A stretch of DNA of 64,000 nt from CALSPH01 sp041690035 (GCA_041690035.1 JBDNFC010000016.1:62001-126000), one strand, 5' to 3'; shown: positions 1 through 10,194, numbered from the stretch's first letter. The notes: generated by a model from the letters alone, not told the origin. Made by a program: numbers and translations.

Positions 1-1
1 A

Positions 2-895
2 GATTATCACCCAAATATAAAGTTGCAAGAACTATTTGAGTTAAGTAATCAGTATCAAATCTTAGTTGTAAGATCAAAAACGTATATAGACAAACTGTTT
101 TTAGATAAATTTACTAAAATTAAATTAGTGGCTAGGGGCGGTGCAGGCTTAGACGGTATAGACATTGATTTATGCGCACAAAGAGGCATTAAAGTGATCA
201 ATGCGCCCGAAGGAAATAGAAATGCTGTAGCAGAGCACACTATTGCAATGATGCTAGCCTGGCAAACAAAATTGCTTAAAGCAGACGCAGAAGTAAAGCA
301 AGGGCAATGGAATAGGGAAGCAAATAGAGGTAGCGAAATAAAATACCAAACTATTGGCATAATAGGTTTTGGAAATTGCGGAAAAGAAGTGGCTAAAAAG
401 TTAAAATCATTTGGTTGCAAGATTTTAGCCAATGATATTGATAAAAAAAAGGTGCAATCATCTCTTGCCAAGTATGTTTCGTTGGCAGAATTGTGCAAGA
501 AAGCTGACATTATTACCCTACATATACCGTTTACAAAACAAAACAAGTATTTGGTAAATTCTGAATTTTTATTTCAATTAAAACCATCATCTTTGTTATT
601 GAATATGAGTAGAGGAGAAATACTAAATACACACCAAGCTTTAACTGCTTTGAAAAATGGTGTTTTTGACTGTTTAGGGTTAGATGTTATTGATGGTGAG
701 CAAAAAAATGGTTTTCCATTGCTCGGACATGAAACACTTTTACTTTTTAAATCTTTGCAAAATAGAATTATGATCACTCCACATGTAGCTGGTTGGACAA
801 AAGAATCTTACACAAAAATTTCAAAAGTGCTGCTCAAAAAAATTATTGGTTATAAAATTAAATATCAAAAAAATGAAGCAAGAAAAGACATTTAA
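2..895 (+). CDS. D-3-phosphoglycerate dehydrogenase-like 2-hydroxyacid dehydrogenase (5' partial)
   Basis: NAD-dependent D-2-hydroxyacid dehydrogenase, most like the enzyme that oxidises 3-phosphoglycerate in the first step of serine synthesis. The frame is open to the left edge, so the true start lies outside; a TTG at 23 is the first start-like codon inside, but the residues before it (DYHPNIKL) look coding. Roughly 25-35 N-terminal residues of a ~320-residue family seem to be missing. The Rossmann motif GFGNCG is visible, followed by the catalytic set of the family: Arg in NMSRGEI, Glu in IDGEQ, His in TPHVAGW. No ACT domain follows, so it would be the short form without serine-feedback regulation. 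Substrate is inferred; another 2-hydroxyacid is possible. Confidence 0.85.
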   Translation, partial: DYHPNIKLQELFELSNQYQILVVRSKTYIDKLFLDKFTKIKLVARGGAGLDGIDIDLCAQRGIKVINAPEGNRNAVAEHTIAMMLAWQTKLLKADAEVKQGQWNREANRGSEIKYQTIGIIGFGNCGKEVAKKLKSFGCKILANDIDKKKVQSSLAKYVSLAELCKKADIITLHIPFTKQNKYLVNSEFLFQLKPSSLLLNMSRGEILNTHQALTALKNGVFDCLGLDVIDGEQKNGFPLLGHETLLLFKSLQNRIMITPHVAGWTKESYTKISKVLLKKIIGYKIKYQKNEARKDI

Positions 896-1236
896 TGACG
901 AAAAACAGATTTTAACGGTCATAAATTTTCAACATTATCAACAATTTAAGGTGCATTATCATCTGGTCTAAGGTAAAAAGGACAAAATTTTGTAACATTT
1001 TTGATAATTTATTTCAATTTCTTATTGATTTATAATATTGATAATAAGTGTTTTGACAAAATATTTATTTCAAAAAATAAGAATTGCGATTAATCGTTGA
1101 AAAAAAACCAAATGAAAATTGATTTTCTAAAAAAGTATTAAGAACTTGCCAAACTTTTTATCGTTAAAATGTCTGGCTTAATCTTAAACTAGAATTTTTT
1201 AATATAAAAAAACCAAAAACCTAAAAATAACAATAT
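896..1236. other. 341-bp AT-rich intergenic leader before the surface module
   Basis: No open frame of note, no RNA fold I can recognise and no strong terminator after the dehydrogenase. The stretch is very AT-rich with A-runs just before the receptor start at 1237, as is common for Bacteroidota leaders. I could not find a clean TAnnTTTG box; a TTTTG-like string near 1050 is only a weak match. Its length suggests that it carries the promoter, and possibly other control, of the three genes that follow. Confidence 0.5.
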
Positions 1237-4200
1237 ATGAAACCAAAGATACTATTTAAAATTTGCCTCTCCATTTTGATCGCCTTTTTTAGTTTTGATA
1301 ACATAAAGGCGCAATCTGGTTATGGCGAAGTAAGAGGAAAAATTACGGTTAGCGAAGAAAAAGATGAAGAAAGTATTTTTAACACTCAAGTAATTTTGTG
1401 CTATCCTGATGGTTCTAAAGTAAAAATGGTTTTCCCCGACTATGGTGGAAATTATTTTATAAAATCTATTAACCCTGGCGAATACTTCTTAAAAGTAATA
1501 TTAAAGGATTATGATACAACACAAACTCCAATTTTTGAAGTAAACGTGGATAAAATATCTTTTTATGACGTGCCACTAGCCAAGCCAAAAAAATTAGATA
1601 ATGCAAATCCTGATAAAGTCACAGAACTAAAGGCTGTAGTTATAAAACCAAAAAGTGCATTAGGAAAAGAAGACAATGGTGCACCGCCCATATCTGGAGA
1701 GCGCGTTCAGAATGGTGGAACTAGAGATATTACTAGATTAATAACGGGGATAACTGCAGGAGTAAACCAAGCTGCAAATGGCAGTATTAGTTTTGTTGGT
1801 TCTAGAACAGATGGTACAGCAATTTTTGTTGATGGTGTGCGCGTTAACTCTTCATCAGCTGTAAATACTCAAAGTATCGGTCAAGTAAATGTGATTATTG
1901 GTGGAGTTCCTGCACAGTATGGAGATTTTACCGGTGGTGCAATTGCATATACTACCAAAGGAATAACCAATACACATTCTAAGTCAATTGAGTTTTTAAG
2001 TTCTTCACCGTTTAATCCATACCACAATAATCGGTTAGAGTTTTTTGCAAATGGACCGCTTTACATTAAAAATAAAGGGGCAGATCAAAACGACACAACT
2101 AAGCCTGAGCGCACTGTATTAGGTTATCTATTTAGTTTTACTGCAGCTTATGATAAGGATAGAACCCCAAGTTATGTCGGATATTATAACCTTAATAAAG
2201 ATAAACTTGACGAAATTGAAAAAAATCCACTTGTGCCTGCAGAAAACGGTTTTGGTTATGTTCATGCTGGCAATTATGTGACTGAAGCAGATATTGAAAA
2301 TGTAAGAGCGAGGCCTAATGCACATCATTTTATCACTACCACACAGGGCAAAATAGACTGGGCTCCTAATAAAAATTCATTGGTTACTTTTTATGGGTCA
2401 TATCGGTACCAGGATTTTTTGAATGCAGGGAGATCGGTATTTAATTACAATAACAATGCTAGAGTTATTAATCAAGATATACTTACTTATGTTAGGTTTA
2501 GACAAGATTTGCCCAACCCTTCTAATGATGCCCAATTTAAAAAAACCACCCTTAGTAAAGCTTGGTATAATGTGAGAATAGATTTTCAACAAACCAACCA
2601 AGTCGTAATGGATCAAGTGCATAAAAGCAATGTTTTTGATTATGGATACATAGGCACATTTACAAATTTTGAAGCTGAAAGATTTAATTATGTAAATAAT
2701 AACAACAATCCTTTTGCAGCAACAAGAACATTCGTAGATCAAAATGGCGATACCGTTAAATTAAGAGAGTTTCATGAACAAACTGGTTTTCTAGATACTG
2801 CTTTAAGATTTAAAGCTTCTGATTTGAATCCGATTCGTGCAGCATACACTAGCAATCTATATGATGATTTTGAAAGACAAGGGCGAAATATAACAAATGC
2901 CTCTGCAATACTAGGAAATCAAGGTTTGTTGAATGGCCTAAATCCTCCTAATATTTATGGTTTATGGGCAGCTCCCGGTCAGGTTGCTTCAAATTATAAT
3001 AAAGTAAACAACCAGTTTTTTTCTATATTTGCAATGGGTGAGGCCAGTTTAACAGGGCCCCTAGAAAAAGATTTGAATAGAAAACCGCATGATTTGCAAT
3101 TTGGTTTATTTTTTGAACAATCATCCTTTAATAACTATGGTTTAAATGCAAATGGTCTGTGGTTTTTGATGCCTCAATTAATGAACACCCACAATAATAC
3201 ATTAGACAGAAATAATCCAATACTTTCTTATAATAGCGATGGGGTTTTTACAGATACTATAAGGTATAACAAATTGATATTAGACGGACAGCAAACAAAT
3301 TTTGATAAAAACCTAAGAAATTCTTTAATTAATAGTGGGGCCAAAGATGTTTATGGCAACCCTATAAATGAGTCAAGTGCAATTAATGTAAATTCGCTTA
3401 CTCCAGAGCAATTTCAATTAAAAATGTTTAATGCAAATGAATTGTTGAATAATGGAAACTCTTACGTTTCATACAATGGATTTGACCATTTAGGCAATAG
3501 GGTTAGGGGAAAATCTAGCATCAATGATTTTTTATTAGATCAAAATAGAAGAGCTATAAACGGATATAACCCGATTTTTACAGCAGCTTGGATACAAGAT
3601 AAGTTCGACTTTAAAGATTTGATATTTAGGGTTGGACTTAGGGTTGAAAGATTTGATGCAAACCAACTTGTGCTTAAAGACCCTTACTCTCTATACCCAG
3701 TAAAAACAGTTGGTGAGGTAAAAGACCTAAATGGAGTTCCTCAAAATCATCCTGATGCTGTAGGAAATGATTATAAAGTATATGTAAACAACGTAAATAA
3801 TCCCACAAAGATTTTAGGATACAGAGATGGCGATCAATGGTATGACAATGCTGGAAGGGCCATAACCAATCCAGAATTAATTGCAAATCAAACAGACAAT
3901 GGAAAGATTTCTCCCTATCTTGTAGATCCAAATGAGCAAAATTTATCATCAAATAGTTTTGAAGATTATAAACCACAAGTTAATATTTTGCCAAGGGTTT
4001 GGTTTTCGTTTCCAATTAACACTACAGCATTGTTCTTTGCTAATTATGATGTTTTAGCCCAACGTCCTCAAAGAGGGCAGAGTTTTGCAACCATAGACGA
4101 TTATTTTTATATGGAAGCAAGAAGTGGGCAAACACTAGCCAATCCGGCATTAACACCGCGTCTCAAAACCAACTATGAGATTGGATTTAGACAGGTATTG

Positions 4201-5073
4201 CAAGAGCAATCGTATGGCAAGGGAGTAGGCGCAATTCTCGGTATCACCGCTTCTTACTCTGAGATTAGAAATGACATCAATGAATTTTTCTTTAATCAAG
4301 CTTATCCTATTAGTTACATCAGTTTTTCTAACATCGATTTTTCAACTATTAAAAGTTTTAGATCCGATATTCAATTAAAGTATGATAAAATGCTTTCTTT
4401 AACAGCCAATTATAGTTTGTTATTCGCAAATGGAACAGGTGCAAACGCTTCTTCTGCAAGGGCATTAATTCAAAGTAATCAGCCTAATTTAAGGTCATTA
4501 TTTCCGTTAGCAGATTTAGATATTAGACATGCAGTAAAAGCCAACTTAAATTATGAATTTGGTGGTGGAAAAAACGATAGAACAGGAAAAGATGAGTATT
4601 ATGGCCCTGCAAACCTTAGAAAATATTTAGAATATGCTTCTGTAGGACTAATATATACTGCAACCAGTGGAATACCCTATACTGCACTTTTGCAACCTTT
4701 GCAAATAGGCAGTACTGACCGCTCTCCTATAAAAGGTGATCCTTTTGGTTCGAGACTTCCTTGGAATAACAACTTTGATATTCAAGTAAGCAAAGGATGG
4801 GCAATGAAATATGCAAAAGGGCAAAAACAAGGTCTGTTGGTAGGTTTTTTAATTGTTTCTAATGTATTAAATACGAGAAACGTAGTAGGTGTTTGGCCAT
4901 ACTCTGGTCAAACTGATGATGATGGTTTTCTATCCTCACCTAGAGGACAGCAAGCCCTAGCAAGTCAAATAAATGCAGCTTCATTCTCGGCACTCTATAG
5001 AATAATTACCGATAATCCTGGTTTTTATAGGGCACCAAGATTTGCTCAATTAGGAGTTAGATTTCAGTTTTAA
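1237..5073 (+). CDS. TonB-dependent receptor-like outer-membrane protein with carboxypeptidase-regulatory-like N-terminal domain
   Basis: Large outer-membrane protein (1278 residues). A signal peptide (residues 1-25, cut after IKAQ) is followed by a beta-sandwich domain of the carboxypeptidase-regulatory type (~30-115, with YFIKSINPGEYFLKV), a short segment LKAVVIKPK in the place where TonB boxes sit, a plug domain (~150-245, with GSRTDGTAIFVDGV and PAQYGDFTGG) and a long barrel ending in the aromatic residue Phe (QLGVRFQF), the usual barrel end signal. It resembles SusC-type receptors in layout, but no SusD lipoprotein follows. Instead, 26 bp downstream comes a giant secreted protein and then a PorV-like protein. 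Ligand unknown; transport of a substrate or anchoring of the neighbour protein are both possible. Confidence 0.85.
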   Translation: MKPKILFKICLSILIAFFSFDNIKAQSGYGEVRGKITVSEEKDEESIFNTQVILCYPDGSKVKMVFPDYGGNYFIKSINPGEYFLKVILKDYDTTQTPIFEVNVDKISFYDVPLAKPKKLDNANPDKVTELKAVVIKPKSALGKEDNGAPPISGERVQNGGTRDITRLITGITAGVNQAANGSISFVGSRTDGTAIFVDGVRVNSSSAVNTQSIGQVNVIIGGVPAQYGDFTGGAIAYTTKGITNTHSKSIEFLSSSPFNPYHNNRLEFFANGPLYIKNKGADQNDTTKPERTVLGYLFSFTAAYDKDRTPSYVGYYNLNKDKLDEIEKNPLVPAENGFGYVHAGNYVTEADIENVRARPNAHHFITTTQGKIDWAPNKNSLVTFYGSYRYQDFLNAGRSVFNYNNNARVINQDILTYVRFRQDLPNPSNDAQFKKTTLSKAWYNVRIDFQQTNQVVMDQVHKSNVFDYGYIGTFTNFEAERFNYVNNNNNPFAATRTFVDQNGDTVKLREFHEQTGFLDTALRFKASDLNPIRAAYTSNLYDDFERQGRNITNASAILGNQGLLNGLNPPNIYGLWAAPGQVASNYNKVNNQFFSIFAMGEASLTGPLEKDLNRKPHDLQFGLFFEQSSFNNYGLNANGLWFLMPQLMNTHNNTLDRNNPILSYNSDGVFTDTIRYNKLILDGQQTNFDKNLRNSLINSGAKDVYGNPINESSAINVNSLTPEQFQLKMFNANELLNNGNSYVSYNGFDHLGNRVRGKSSINDFLLDQNRRAINGYNPIFTAAWIQDKFDFKDLIFRVGLRVERFDANQLVLKDPYSLYPVKTVGEVKDLNGVPQNHPDAVGNDYKVYVNNVNNPTKILGYRDGDQWYDNAGRAITNPELIANQTDNGKISPYLVDPNEQNLSSNSFEDYKPQVNILPRVWFSFPINTTALFFANYDVLAQRPQRGQSFATIDDYFYMEARSGQTLANPALTPRLKTNYEIGFRQVLQEQSYGKGVGAILGITASYSEIRNDINEFFFNQAYPISYISFSNIDFSTIKSFRSDIQLKYDKMLSLTANYSLLFANGTGANASSARALIQSNQPNLRSLFPLADLDIRHAVKANLNYEFGGGKNDRTGKDEYYGPANLRKYLEYASVGLIYTATSGIPYTALLQPLQIGSTDRSPIKGDPFGSRLPWNNNFDIQVSKGWAMKYAKGQKQGLLVGFLIVSNVLNTRNVVGVWPYSGQTDDDGFLSSPRGQQALASQINAASFSALYRIITDNPGFYRAPRFAQLGVRFQF

Positions 5074-5099
5074 TAAAATACAAATAATAAAGTAAAGAT

Positions 5100-8000
5100 A
5101 TGAAAAGAATAATAATAACAGTATTAATTGGTTTATTTCTAAACCAACTTGATGCTAGGGAGATATTAAACTACAAAATAGATCCTGCAAATAATAACAA
5201 TAACACGGGCAAGAGATTAAATGCTTTTGCGGGTGGCTGCGAGGCTGCTACTCAAAGTGCCGATTTGGATATTAATAATGTAAGAACCAAAATTCTAAAT
5301 GGGGGAGACATGTGGTGGGATTTAAACAATGCCAAGTATGAAATACCTAAAGTAAATGATGCTAATGCCATTAGAAAGCACTCACTATTTGCTGGTGCAC
5401 TATGGATAGGAGGATTAGAAGAAGGTAGCAATAATCTAAAACTTGCAGCAATGACATATAGGCAAAGAGGCTCTGATTTTTGGCCAGGCCCTTTGGATGT
5501 TAGCAATGCAACTACAGATGCTTCAAGATGTTTGAGCTATGATAGGATTTGGAAAATTACTAGAAAAGAGATAGAAGTAGCACAAGCAAGTGGGTGGCGA
5601 GATTTATCGACTGGATTAACGGAGTGGCCGGGTGGTATTAATAGGGGTTTTAGCGGTATTAGTTCTGCAAATGAAACCCCAATTATGGCGCCTTATTTTA
5701 GTGTAAATGGCAATCTTGCTTATGAACCAAACTTGGGCGAATATCCAGTTTTGTTTACCAATAAGGATGCAGATAAAAATTTGCCAAAAGATCAGCCAGA
5801 TATGATGCTTTGGTATGTTTATAATGATAATGGAAATTTACATGCTGAAACTGGAGGTATACCAATTGGTTTAGAATTACAAATGCAGGCTTTTGCTTTT
5901 GCCACTAATGATGAGGTTAATAATATGACTTTTTATAGGTCTACAATCATCAATAGAGGTCAAACTAATTTAAAGGAAACTTTTATGGGGCAATGGGCAG
6001 ACCCAGATTTAGGGAATTATGTAGATGATTACGTGGGTTGTGATGTAAAAAGAGCTTTAGGTATTTGCTACAATGGAGATGATAATGATGAAGGTGTATT
6101 GGGTTATGGTTTAAATCCACCTACAATTGGAATAGATTATTTTGAAGGACCTTTTGGAGATAATGGTGATCAACTTGGTCTTTCACATTTTATGTTTTTT
6201 AACAATGACCAAAACCCCATTTGTGGAAACCCAAATATTGCCATTGATTTTTATAATTATTTAAAAGGTTATTGGAAAAATAATCAAGCTGTTAGATGGG
6301 GCGATAGATGTGGAGTAGGAGGAACGATAATTACTCCTTGGATGTGGCCATTTGATACTGTATTACCAGGTCAACAGCCTTGGACTGAGCCTTTATCAGG
6401 CAATACACCAGGCGATAGAAGGTTCGTGCAATCATCTGGTCCGTTTACGCTAAAACCAGGTGCTGTTAATTTTATTACAGTAGGCGCTGTTTGGGCAAAA
6501 GCTACTTCTGGAGGAGCTTTAGGTTCATTAGAATTATTAAGAAAGGCTAGTGATAAGGCACAAAAATTGTTTAATAATAAATTTGACTTAATTGATGGCC
6601 CTGATGCACCTCTAATTGCAATACAAGAATTAGAAAATGAATTAATATTGACATTAAAAGATGTTGAAGCCACAGAAAAATACAGAGATACTGTGCTTTC
6701 TGAGAGTGGCAGCAGATTAGTCTACAATTTTCAAGGATATCAATTGTATCAACTTAAAGATGGTTCTGTAAACACTGGAGATTTGAATAACATTGAGAAA
6801 GCAAGATTAGTTTTTCAGTGCGATTTAAAGGATGAATTTAGTCAAATCATCAACAAGGAATTTGATGGTGTGGTAGGTGCAGAAATACCTGTAGAAAAAG
6901 TTAATGGCAAAAACGTGGGAGTAGTAAACACCATTTCTCTGAAAAGAGACGAATTTAGCACCACTTCTACCAAGCAGTTAATAAATTTTAAAACTTATTA
7001 TTATTTAATGATTTCTTATGCCGTTATTACCAACGACCCACTGAAAAATGACCCTCAACAGTATCTAGCAGGCAGAAATAATATTAAAGTATATTCTGCT
7101 ATTCCGCATAAGAATGAACCCGAATTATCTGGAATTGGATTAAACGCAGCATATGGTTCTGGACCAAAAATAACTAAAATCGCTGGAACTGGAAATGGAG
7201 GAAATATTCTAGAATTTACTAAAGAAACTGTGGATAATATATTAAGAGATAGGCGTGATCCTGCACCTACCTATCTTGGTGGAAATAGTCCTGTAAGAAT
7301 AAAAATTGTTGACCCAGTAAAAGTGCCTAGGGCAAGTTTTGAATTAGAATTATTGGATACGTCTGCCATAAATAGTACAAGTAACGATTCCATTAGATCT
7401 ATTTCTACGTATTGGAAACTAACTAACTTAACGACAGGCGATGTTATATTTAGCGATAGATTTTTAAAGGAAAAATATGAATCTGTTCAAGGGAGAATTT
7501 CGCTAAATGGAAGGGTAAAGCCTTCACCAAACCTGCATGATTGGGGTATGGCAGTAATTATTAATCAAGTGCCTTTGGTTGGGTTAGATTCTATCAGTAA
7601 AGATAATAGCTTGCTTGCGTGGAGTGTTAGTTTTCAAGATAAAGGCAAGCAATGGTTAAGCGGTATATCTGATAATGATGGTGCTGTTCAATTTAATTGG
7701 ATAAAGTCTGGCGCAGTTAGGTCAGCTGCTGCTTCTACTGCTTGGAGTAATGACTTTTTTAATAGCATTATTGACAGACCGATGGATAGATTTGAAGCTT
7801 ATGAGAAAATTTGGGAGGGAAGGATTGCTCCCGCTGCCTTATCAGATGGCAGGATTTATGTAGCCAATAGCACGGGTAATGCACCATTCTTTTATCCTAT
7901 GGTAGAATATATTGGTAAAGCAGCTGCTGCACCAGGTATTTTAAATAATACTGCATCTGTCGATATTGTTATAACTAGCGATAAAAGTAAATGGACAAGA

Positions 8001-8939
8001 TGTATTGTTTTTGAAACTGGAGATGATGCCAATGTTACGCAGCATGAAGGGCAAGCCAAAAAGTTTGAGTTGAGAAAAGGCACAAGCAGAGATATTAATG
8101 GCAATCTGGAAAATGGAAGCACGGGTAGAGGTTGGTTTCCTGGTTATGCAATTAACTTAGAGACAGGAGAGAGAATGAATATGGCATTTGGCGAAGATTC
8201 TTATTTGCCAGCTGCAAATGGAAGGGATATGATTTGGAATCCAACTTCAGAATTTTTTAGTGGATTTAATAGTTATCCAATTTTTGGCGGAAAGCACTAT
8301 GTATATGTGTTTGGAGCTTACAATGGAATTTCAGGATTTAAAGGAAGTATTTATGATGAAGGAAATCAGTATCATGCTTTACTTTCAGACGCAAGTGTAA
8401 GTGCTTTTCAAAAATCTAATGTTTACCGTCAAATAATGTGGGTGTTGCCTACAATAGCAGCACCTGGCTTTGATTTAAGTAAAGGAATTCCGCCAACAGA
8501 TGTTACAATCAAATTAAGAATGGCAAAACCTTATGCAACTAATGAGGATAAAAAAATGCCGAAATATGCATTTAATACGGATGATATTGCACCTACCAAA
8601 AATGAAAATACCCGCAAAAATGCACTCGAATTAATTAATGTGGTGCCTAATCCTTATTATGCATTTTCTGAATACGAAACAAGTCCAATTGATAACAGAA
8701 TTAAAATTACAAATTTGCCTCCTAAATGCACAATTAGCATATTTAGCATGCAAGGCTTATTAATCAAAACTTTTGAAAAAGACAATGAAAATACTTATGT
8801 GGACTGGGATTTAAAAAATAATTCTAGGGTTCCAATTGCAACCGGAGTTTATATAATTCATGTAAAAGTACCCGGCAGTGGAGAAAAAACTTTGAAATGG
8901 TATGGTGTAATGCGCTCACTAGATCTAGACTCTTACTAG
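5100..8939 (+). CDS. Giant secreted protein with T9SS type A-like C-terminal sorting domain, function unknown
   Basis: A 1279-residue exported protein: signal peptide at 1-19 (cut near LDAR), then a long region with no enzyme motif I recognise. It holds an Asp/Asn/Gly-rich stretch (DPDLGNYVDDYVGCD and YNGDDNDEG, ~residues 300-330) that looks able to bind calcium. The last ~85 residues resemble a T9SS type A sorting domain: VVPNPYYAF, then ISIFSMQGLLIKTF, then GVYIIHVKVPGSGEKTLKW. Unusually, about eleven residues (YGVMRSLDLDSY) follow the point where such domains usually stop. It lies between a receptor-like protein (26 bp before) and a PorV-like protein (24 bp after), so export by T9SS and display on the surface is the natural reading. 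Function is otherwise unknown. Confidence 0.75.
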   Translation: MKRIIITVLIGLFLNQLDAREILNYKIDPANNNNNTGKRLNAFAGGCEAATQSADLDINNVRTKILNGGDMWWDLNNAKYEIPKVNDANAIRKHSLFAGALWIGGLEEGSNNLKLAAMTYRQRGSDFWPGPLDVSNATTDASRCLSYDRIWKITRKEIEVAQASGWRDLSTGLTEWPGGINRGFSGISSANETPIMAPYFSVNGNLAYEPNLGEYPVLFTNKDADKNLPKDQPDMMLWYVYNDNGNLHAETGGIPIGLELQMQAFAFATNDEVNNMTFYRSTIINRGQTNLKETFMGQWADPDLGNYVDDYVGCDVKRALGICYNGDDNDEGVLGYGLNPPTIGIDYFEGPFGDNGDQLGLSHFMFFNNDQNPICGNPNIAIDFYNYLKGYWKNNQAVRWGDRCGVGGTIITPWMWPFDTVLPGQQPWTEPLSGNTPGDRRFVQSSGPFTLKPGAVNFITVGAVWAKATSGGALGSLELLRKASDKAQKLFNNKFDLIDGPDAPLIAIQELENELILTLKDVEATEKYRDTVLSESGSRLVYNFQGYQLYQLKDGSVNTGDLNNIEKARLVFQCDLKDEFSQIINKEFDGVVGAEIPVEKVNGKNVGVVNTISLKRDEFSTTSTKQLINFKTYYYLMISYAVITNDPLKNDPQQYLAGRNNIKVYSAIPHKNEPELSGIGLNAAYGSGPKITKIAGTGNGGNILEFTKETVDNILRDRRDPAPTYLGGNSPVRIKIVDPVKVPRASFELELLDTSAINSTSNDSIRSISTYWKLTNLTTGDVIFSDRFLKEKYESVQGRISLNGRVKPSPNLHDWGMAVIINQVPLVGLDSISKDNSLLAWSVSFQDKGKQWLSGISDNDGAVQFNWIKSGAVRSAAASTAWSNDFFNSIIDRPMDRFEAYEKIWEGRIAPAALSDGRIYVANSTGNAPFFYPMVEYIGKAAAAPGILNNTASVDIVITSDKSKWTRCIVFETGDDANVTQHEGQAKKFELRKGTSRDINGNLENGSTGRGWFPGYAINLETGERMNMAFGEDSYLPAANGRDMIWNPTSEFFSGFNSYPIFGGKHYVYVFGAYNGISGFKGSIYDEGNQYHALLSDASVSAFQKSNVYRQIMWVLPTIAAPGFDLSKGIPPTDVTIKLRMAKPYATNEDKKMPKYAFNTDDIAPTKNENTRKNALELINVVPNPYYAFSEYETSPIDNRIKITNLPPKCTISIFSMQGLLIKTFEKDNENTYVDWDLKNNSRVPIATGVYIIHVKVPGSGEKTLKWYGVMRSLDLDSY

Positions 8940-8963
8940 CCTATTAATTTTAAAATAAAAATA

Positions 8964-10103
8964 ATGAACAATATAATTAAATATACAATTATAACGCTTA
9001 GTACTTCACTTAGTTTAGCTTTATCTGCAGGAAATCCAGAGCGAAGCGGTCAAGCAGGAGGTGCAGAGTTGCAAATTAATCCATTTGCGCGAAGTAGTGG
9101 ATGGGGTTTTGCAAATACTACTGGAGTTAAAGGCCTTGAATCCACTTTTATAAATATAGCTGGCCTAGCAGGAGTAAAGCAAACAGAGTTGTTATTTTCT
9201 CGAGTGGGCTATGTTGCAGGCATTAATATTAATACTTTTGGTTTTGCGCAAAAACTGGGTGGCGAAAAAGGCCAAAATGCCATTAGCTTAGGGCTTACTT
9301 CATTTAATTATGGGGATATTATGCGCACTACCACTGCCCAGCCTGATGGAGGTTTAGGTACCTACCGCATTTCTACATCTATATTATCTGCTGGTTATGC
9401 TCGAAGATTTACTGATAAAATATATGGCGGTGTGCAGTTTAAATTTTATAGCCAAGGTACTTCTGATGTAAGGTCAAATGCGGTGGCAATTGATGCAGGG
9501 GTGCAATATGCAACAACAACCAAGCCGGGTAGCATTAAAACCAACGATCTAAGGTTTGCTGTGGCCTTAAAAGATATTGGGCCAGATTATCGCCCCACGG
9601 GTGATGGCTTAGCAGTAAAATCCCTTTTATCGGGTAATGATTTTTCTAGTACTACTTCTCTAAGGTCAGCAAAAACAGAACTTCCTACTTCTGTGCACAT
9701 TGGTATGGCATACGATTTTCAATTAGATAAAGAAAAAGCCCTATACATGCACAAACTTACAACAGCATTTAATTTTACAAATAATTCTTTTAGTAATAAC
9801 CAAACTTCACTAGGTTTAGAATATAGCTATAATGAATTATTTATGCTTAGGGGAGCATTTATTTATGAAAAAAACATTTTTACCCCACAAGGTCCAGAAG
9901 GCCGACAATCAATGTTTACAGGTTTTGCAATTGGCATGACTGCTGAACCTAGTTTATCTAAAGAAAATGGAAATACAATGGCCATTGACGTAAGTTATAG
10001 AACTACAAATCCTTTTAATGGTGTGCTTTCTATTGGGTTAAGATTAAATTTAGCACAAACAAAAAGAGCAAATTATAGAAAAAAGGTATTAACAGCCAAC
10101 TAA
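8964..10103 (+). CDS. PorV/PorQ-family outer-membrane protein
   Basis: 379-residue outer-membrane beta-barrel with a signal peptide (1-22, cut after LSAG). The N-terminal pattern SGQAGGAELQINPFARSSG followed by GLESTFINIAGLAG is the hallmark of the PorV/PorQ family: small residues, then mention of an Asn/Pro start and an aromatic-rich barrel. In T9SS, PorV binds the C-terminal sorting domain of cargo leaving the SprA translocon and carries it to the attachment complex. This copy closes an operon whose middle gene is itself a sorting-domain protein, so it may be a dedicated carrier for it; that is inference. Whether it is the main PorV of the cell cannot be told from here. A strong terminator follows at 10138. 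Confidence 0.8.
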   Translation: MNNIIKYTIITLSTSLSLALSAGNPERSGQAGGAELQINPFARSSGWGFANTTGVKGLESTFINIAGLAGVKQTELLFSRVGYVAGININTFGFAQKLGGEKGQNAISLGLTSFNYGDIMRTTTAQPDGGLGTYRISTSILSAGYARRFTDKIYGGVQFKFYSQGTSDVRSNAVAIDAGVQYATTTKPGSIKTNDLRFAVALKDIGPDYRPTGDGLAVKSLLSGNDFSSTTSLRSAKTELPTSVHIGMAYDFQLDKEKALYMHKLTTAFNFTNNSFSNNQTSLGLEYSYNELFMLRGAFIYEKNIFTPQGPEGRQSMFTGFAIGMTAEPSLSKENGNTMAIDVSYRTTNPFNGVLSIGLRLNLAQTKRANYRKKVLTAN

Positions 10104-10137
10104 ATTAATAAAAAAGAATTATTATTGCATAATTATT

Positions 10138-10172
10138 TAACACCTCGCATCTTATGTGAGGTGTTATTTTTT
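10138..10172 (+). terminator. Rho-independent terminator after the surface module
   Basis: A 13-bp stem with one G-T pair: TAACACCTC (10138-10146) pairs with GAGGTGTTA (10158-10166), extended inward by GCAT/ATGT to a three-base loop, then a run of six T ending at 10172. It separates the three surface genes from greA, whose ATG is only 22 bp further on. Confidence 0.85.
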
Positions 10173-10194
10173 AGTAAAAAAAAAGAGAAGATAT

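Noticed and set aside
55..546. 163-codon minus-strand frame inside the dehydrogenase gene
   Set aside because: Shadow frame; the plus strand has clear catalytic motifs.
10156..10194. Longer GreA frame starting at a GTG at 10156
   Set aside because: The GTG is inside the terminator hairpin and the first 13 residues do not resemble GreA; the ATG at 10195 fits the family.
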